Of a DNA stretch of 64,000 nt, positions 59,499 through 64,000 are shown piece after piece. This DNA is from Cephalotrichum gorgonifer. Lineage: Eukaryota; Ascomycota; Sordariomycetes; Microascales; Microascaceae. The DNA is taken from the NCBI GenBank assembly GCA_900312665.1, contig ONZQ02000007.1, positions 1,246,308-1,310,307 on the forward strand, given 5' to 3'. The position numbers and the translations under genes are program-made. Under the pieces are notes generated by a model. That model was not told where the DNA came from. It did not search any database and saw nothing but the letters and a program-made list of their open reading frames with translations. The number at the start of each line of letters is the position of its first letter. Position 1 is the first letter of the stretch.

Positions 59499-60342
59499 CG
59501 GTGACTGGCGATAATGGGGCTCTATACTGGATGTGCAAGGTGCGTCCTCTTACCGTTGAGGATAAGAAATAACACCTTAACATTATAAGCCAGGATCGAA
59601 GACGATGGGGCGGTTGGGAGGATGGATATCATTTCTGCGCGCTGGCCCGGTTCAACAAACCTGCCGAGGCCGCACTATCAAGGTCTCAAAGACGCCGTAA
59701 TTTCCATCGCAGTACTAGTGGGTTTTGGTTAGTAGTGCTGGATGGTTGCGATGGTGAGGAAGAAGGGATGGATGCCTGGTGAGGGACGTGGGAGAGGGAA
59801 ATGGGCAAAGCTTTTCTTTTGGGCAGGTAGGGTAAATATGTAATGAATCTCTCTCAGACAGGCAGGGAAGGTGTGGTGCCACTCTCAAGTAGGAAGTGTA
59901 TCCAGTCATGTCAAGGCGGACCTGGCGGTTGTTGCCATATTCAGCTGAGAGAGCAGCGTGGATGACGCCGCCCATATCTAGCTGCAGTGGGCACGATGTG
60001 TTAGTCCCCCTCCGTATTATAACACAGGACATACTAAATCGAGATGCTTTCTGCTAGGCTGATGGGGCAAATTTAACATGGGAACGAACGTGGATGCAAG
60101 GACTTGAGGGCATGGTATGACCAGGTGTTGACAGGTGTATGAACCCGTCACTAACATTGTATCTGATATTCAGCTGTGGAGTGGTATTCGCCTCTGCACC
60201 CATCCCGAATACCTCGACTTTCCGCCACATATCGCCAACACAACCAACGCGCGGGGAAATTCCTAGAGTTTCCAATTCGAACAGGATCGCTTCCCACTTT
60301 CTCGCGAGATATCAAACATAATACCCTCCAGACCCAGCCATA
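59499..60342. other. intergenic before CWC21
   Basis: The 3' region of the cysteine-rich gene and the promoter of CWC21. No coding region is supported. Confidence 0.5.
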
Positions 60343-61214
60343 ATGTCCAGCAACGTCGGCCTCTCGACGCCCAGGGGGAGTGGGACCTCGGGCCACATCC
60401 AGCGCAACCTCGCATTCCAGCGGCCCCGCGACAACGCGCCCTACCCCGATGCGGATCGCCAGCTCAAGACACGGCAGCCGGACAAGGGGATAATGGAACA
60501 CACAGCGAAGAGAAACATTGCCGCTCAGGTTTTCAACTTGCGGGTGCAGCTTGAGGACGAAGGGTATGTTCCCCCGCTCCCTCCTCCTCATCCTCCTTCA
60601 TCCCCCCCACCGTGGTAGGGTGTCCCTGGCTAACCAGACGAGAATATAGGCTTGACGAGGAAGAGATAGACGCCAGGTGTGATGAACTGGAAGAAAAGCT
60701 CGTTGCTAAGCGGGCAAAGGGCGGTGATCAGACATCGGGAGCGTTTAAGAAACATGAGGTGCACGGGATGGCGGATGCCAAGATCAAGGAGAGCGAGAAG
60801 CTGCGGAGCGCACTGGGGATTAGCAAGGATTACAGGGAGGGCGACCACTGGCGGAGACAGGAGGAGAGGATGAGGGGCTGCCCGGCTCCGGCTGAGAGGG
60901 AGGAGCGGAGGGACGATCTCGGGGAAGAGAAGAAGCCGCGGAGGGAGGAATGGAGGGCAGATAGGAGGAGGAGTCCAGTTCCGGCCGAGAGGGAGTATAG
61001 AAGGAGGAGTCCGGCCCCGTCTAGGAGAGAGGAGAAGAGGAGGAGCGCGTCGCCGGTTGAGAGGGAGGATAGGAGGAGGAGCCCGTCCCCAGTCGAGAGG
61101 CGGGATAGGAGGAGGAGTCCGGCTCCTGTCGAGAGGGCAGATCGGAGGGAGGAGAAGAGGTTCCGGAGGGACGACGAGAGCGAGGAGCGGAGCCCAAGTA
61201 CAGATGAGGACTAA
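60343..61214 (+). CDS. CWC21: Pre-mRNA splicing factor Cwc21 (SRm300-related)
   Basis: Exons are 60343-60563 and 60650-61214, giving 261 residues. The intron has a GTATGT donor, a GCTAACC branch-like site and a TATAG acceptor. Family knowledge: Cwc21 binds Prp8 and Snu114 in the activated spliceosome and influences splice-site choice; its metazoan relative is SRm300/SRRM2. Seen: an N-terminus MSSNVGLSTPRGSGTSGHIQ with the conserved NVGLxTPRGSGTxGxVQ signature, a middle TRQPDKGIMEHTAKRNI, and the cwf21 domain across the intron with LDEEEIDARCDELEEKLV. The C-terminal half is an RS-like tail with about five imperfect 12-residue units (EREDRRRSPSPV type), which is longer than in budding yeast Cwc21 and closer to the SRm300 layout. 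Confidence 0.93.
60963..61145 (+). repeat. 36-bp RS-tail repeat inside CWC21
   Basis: About five imperfect 36-bp units encode 12-residue blocks of the form ERxDRRRSPxPV. The repeat lies entirely within the reading frame. Confidence 0.75.
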
Positions 61215-61572
61215 GACTTCTTTGTTCCTTTTGACGTTCCCGCTCTTTACTTGGGCCGAGTGGTATATGGGTGTACGAGTATAAGATGGTACTAGGCGCG
61301 TGTAATGCACATTAGCGTTCTTGGAGTGGGGAATTAAATAGCGGAACTATCAACCCCCCCAACAAAGACTTCGGCGAGGACACTACACTGGGCCACGTAG
61401 GTTGGCAATTGTGAATAGGGATATTAAATCCGAACAAGCAGTATTCGTATCCAACAGTTCTAAACCGTCTTGGCGAGAACCTTGTTCCTTCCTTTCCCTA
61501 CCTCTCTTCGGCAAGGTACATCTCCAATGGCTGTAGTGTGTGTCGACATCAACCGAGGAGTAGGTGTCATAT
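61215..61572. other. convergent spacer CWC21 / Helo-like gene
   Basis: These 358 bases hold two facing 3' UTRs. Nothing else is seen. Confidence 0.5.
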
Positions 61573-63768
61573 CTAGTCGTCGGTCCACGCACCGGGAATG
61601 TGGAGCCATGGATCTTCAATACTATGCCAGAAGTCACCTACGAACTCCTCCACTCCCATGTCCCAGGTGAAGTGCCAATCTTGCAGCTCCGATCCGAAGT
61701 AGAACCCCTCGAGCTCGCACACCCATTCTGAGGGCTCCTCAACTCCTGGCCCATAGCGCTGGAGTGCGACCCAGGGGTCGTGAGAAAATGCGTATGCCTC
61801 CTGCACCCCGTATTCCATAAGGTCAACACCGCTGAGTTTTAGGTCCGCCAGCCATAGACGGAGGGACTTCTCGGTGTCCCTTCTCCATGCACTGAAGGTT
61901 ATGTTGTATGGATACAGAGAGTGCCTAAGCGCGGTGACTCCACAAACGACCTGGAACATCGGAGTTGTTGCCGAGAATAAGTGACTGGCGGGTCCAAACA
62001 GAATGTCGTGGAGATGATTTTGATGTTTGTATAGTTCCATGGTCAGCTCTACCGCGTCGCAGGTGAAGGCGCGCCACAATCTGTGCGCCGCCGACCCGCG
62101 CTCCTTGAAGGAGTAGCACGCTATCCGGCTGTAGAAGAAAGCGAGAGATTGAAAAAGGCCCCACTCCCTCTCGTGCAAATGGCGGACCTCGCCTTCTAGC
62201 AGGCCGCGGCTTCCATACAGCAAGAGGCATAATGCATTTGCATCCTCGGTAGGAGCGGCACTCATAATCATCGAAAAGGCCTGTATCCTTTCGTCGATGG
62301 GTAGTTCTGATGTACCGGGCCGTAACGAAGGCAGTACAAGCTGCATAGCATCTAGGCTTTGGGTAAGAGCGAACTGTAATACTATCAGTGAGAGAAAGTT
62401 CTCCCGTTCCGTATCACGCCATTCAGCCACAATCTCCTTGTAGGCATTCCTTGCGAGGAGGAATTGGTGGAGGCCTTCTAATTTTTTGATGTTATCTCGC
62501 TTGGAAAGAGCTGTCCAAAGAGGACGGGTGGAATACTTGTTGAAGTCGAGAAGCTCTTCAAAGCCAAGACCACAGTTACCTAGAAATGTCATCATATCAT
62601 TACTACCGGAATTGGCAGCCGCCTGATGATATCTGGTAAGCAGTTGCCTAATGAAGGAAGAGGGGATCTCGTAAGGGGGAAGGAGTGAGGGAGGTGGCAT
62701 ACGTAAAGCAATGAGTCACCTGATGGAAGCCGGTCAAAGGGTGATGCCCGCTTGCTATCGAATAGACCCCGTAATCCATCTAGGTCGCCCGCATACGCGA
62801 ACTTGAAGGCTGCCGAGTCCCTCGGCACGATCGAATACCCCCTTAGTGTAAAGTCGAATCCAGAATAAGATTTCGATACTAGCACGTCCCAGACCTTGCG
62901 TGTGAGCCAGGTGGGGGGTCTCAACTGAATGCAATGCGCTGCGGAGACAAATCAGGACAGGACTCTTAACATGTGTGACCCAATGGGTGATAAGTTGAGT
63001 TCCTGAGAAATCATACCAGATTTGGCGCCGGAGCCTTGAGGCTGGCAGGAAGATTGGATCGCAAAGTTTCCGAAAATGGATGGGGTGATCCGCTTGCGAG
63101 GAAACCACGGCTTCCGCAGTTCCTCCTGCCATACCGAGTTGCATAGTATAGCTGAAGAAGGCTTCGATGGCCGAGGCCTCGTATTTTGCTCCTGCGTCTC
63201 TGGAGGGATATTCCGTTCCTCGAGCATATTAGCAAGTAGCACCGGCTGGCGTTTCACTAGCGTCCTGTACCGTATTAGTCCAGATACTAAAACCAACTGG
63301 TAGTATGACCACAGGCACTCACACCAGGTAGTACTGTTGTGCCAAGCCAAGTATCGTCACTACCCATCGCAGGCGGTTCTCGTAGTCGGCCAACAGGTCC
63401 TTCCTCAGGGCGATTTTGACCTTGGCGGCGCCGCGCCGTGCCTTCCCCGCAGAGTTCACCTGTGCGGTCAGGTCATCGGTGATAGCGGAGACCTCGTCCA
63501 GGGCACGGCGGCAGAAGTCGACGGCTTGTTTCGCGGATGGGTCGCTGTGCGTTGTGTGGTCTGGTAGAGCAAGACTGGTGGTGTCCGCCTCGAGCTGCTC
63601 GAGAAGCGGGCTGATCATGCCTATTTCATCGACAAGAGCCGTGATTGTCTGTGGCGCTCCCTTCACCTGGGCCCATACTCTCTTTAGAGTGAAGGCTCCC
63701 GTCCCGAGCCTGGCGGCTACCTCAACCACCGTCAGACCACTTGCGACGATGCCTAGAATCTCAGCCAT
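61573..63768 (-). CDS. Helo-like/STAND-type N-terminal domain protein with degenerate ankyrin region
   Basis: Minus-strand exons are 63768-63323, 63264-63017, 62938-62703 and 62622-61573, giving 659 residues with all phases matching. Seen: an N-terminal helical domain starting MAEILGIVASGLTVVEVAAR, typical of the fungal N-terminal domain found in STAND/NLR-like and ankyrin proteins. This is followed by a linker with NIPPETQEQNTRP. A middle block (WLTRKVWDVLVSKSYSGFDF and LRGYSIVPRDSAAFKFAYAG) leads into one clear ankyrin-like unit, DLDGLRGLFDSKRASPFDR then SGDSLLYAAANSGSNDMMTFL, formed across the last intron. The rest of the C-terminus has no further clear ankyrin repeats. There is no NACHT or NB-ARC P-loop. 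Related proteins act in non-self recognition and regulated cell death, but that role is inferred. The start is at 63768, not 63789, because the family begins at MAEI. Confidence 0.82.
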
Positions 63769-64000
63769 GGCAGACAAAACGAGCAACAAAGAAACACGAC
63801 AAATTTCTACAAAGAGCGGTACAAGTCCCGGTATTTCATTGTCTAGATTCGCCCCGACAAAGGGACTCTGCCATGACAGCGGAGACGGGGAGATAAATGA
63901 GAGGATGCAACCTCCATCTGGCTATCTTCTCGTAACTTACAGCCAACACTAACACGGGGTGTAGAAGCGAAGCCGGGGGCAGTGTTACCACGAAGTGCCT
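63769..64000. other. promoter of the Helo-like gene, right edge
   Basis: This is upstream DNA of the minus-strand Helo-like gene, truncated by the window edge. Nothing further can be recognised. Confidence 0.4.

Overview
This window is nuclear DNA from a filamentous ascomycete (Pezizomycotina), most likely a sordariomycete. The genes carry short introns with GTRNGT-type donors and CTAAC branch sites. They encode fungal-specific families: palH/RIM21, DUF3716, 2EXR, a Helo-like/STAND-type N-terminal domain, and a 353-residue group I G-alpha. Fifteen protein-coding loci are supported, and twelve of their exon structures were rebuilt by checking reading phase across every junction. No rRNA, convincing tRNA, CRISPR array or intact transposon was seen.

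Layout. 1.2-3.6 kb: EDC3 (mRNA decapping enhancer). 5.8-8.1 kb: palH/RIM21 (alkaline pH sensor). 10.1-11.6 kb: ceramide synthase. 13.1-16.4 kb, minus strand: an HMT1-type ABC half transporter. 16.4-33.2 kb: almost 17 kb with no recognisable gene, holding minisatellites, a 61-bp tandem duplication, polypurine tracts and many copies of short TACTTGTA / TACGGAGTA motifs. 33.2-42.0 kb: a small unknown protein, CDC48, KTI12 and an Smr-domain protein with a CaaX-like end. 42.0-48.2 kb: a second gene-free stretch with a strong G-quadruplex motif and a 51-bp T tract. 48.2-64 kb: a denser run of G-alpha (gna-1), a DUF3716 protein, CDC123, a 2EXR gene interrupted by one TAG, a secreted cysteine-rich single-pass membrane protein, CWC21, and a Helo-like/ankyrin-type protein.

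Most genes are housekeeping functions for RNA metabolism (EDC3, CWC21), tRNA modification (KTI12), translation initiation factor assembly (CDC123), protein quality control (CDC48) and signalling (palH, gna-1). They do not form one pathway or cluster. The accessory-looking parts are the two gene-free stretches and the right end, where the 2EXR, cysteine-rich and Helo-like genes lie. The most testable unusual points are the TAG in the 2EXR gene, whose frame stays open on both sides in a context compatible with fungal A-to-I editing, and the predicted prenylation of the Smr protein. No previously undescribed multi-gene system is evident.
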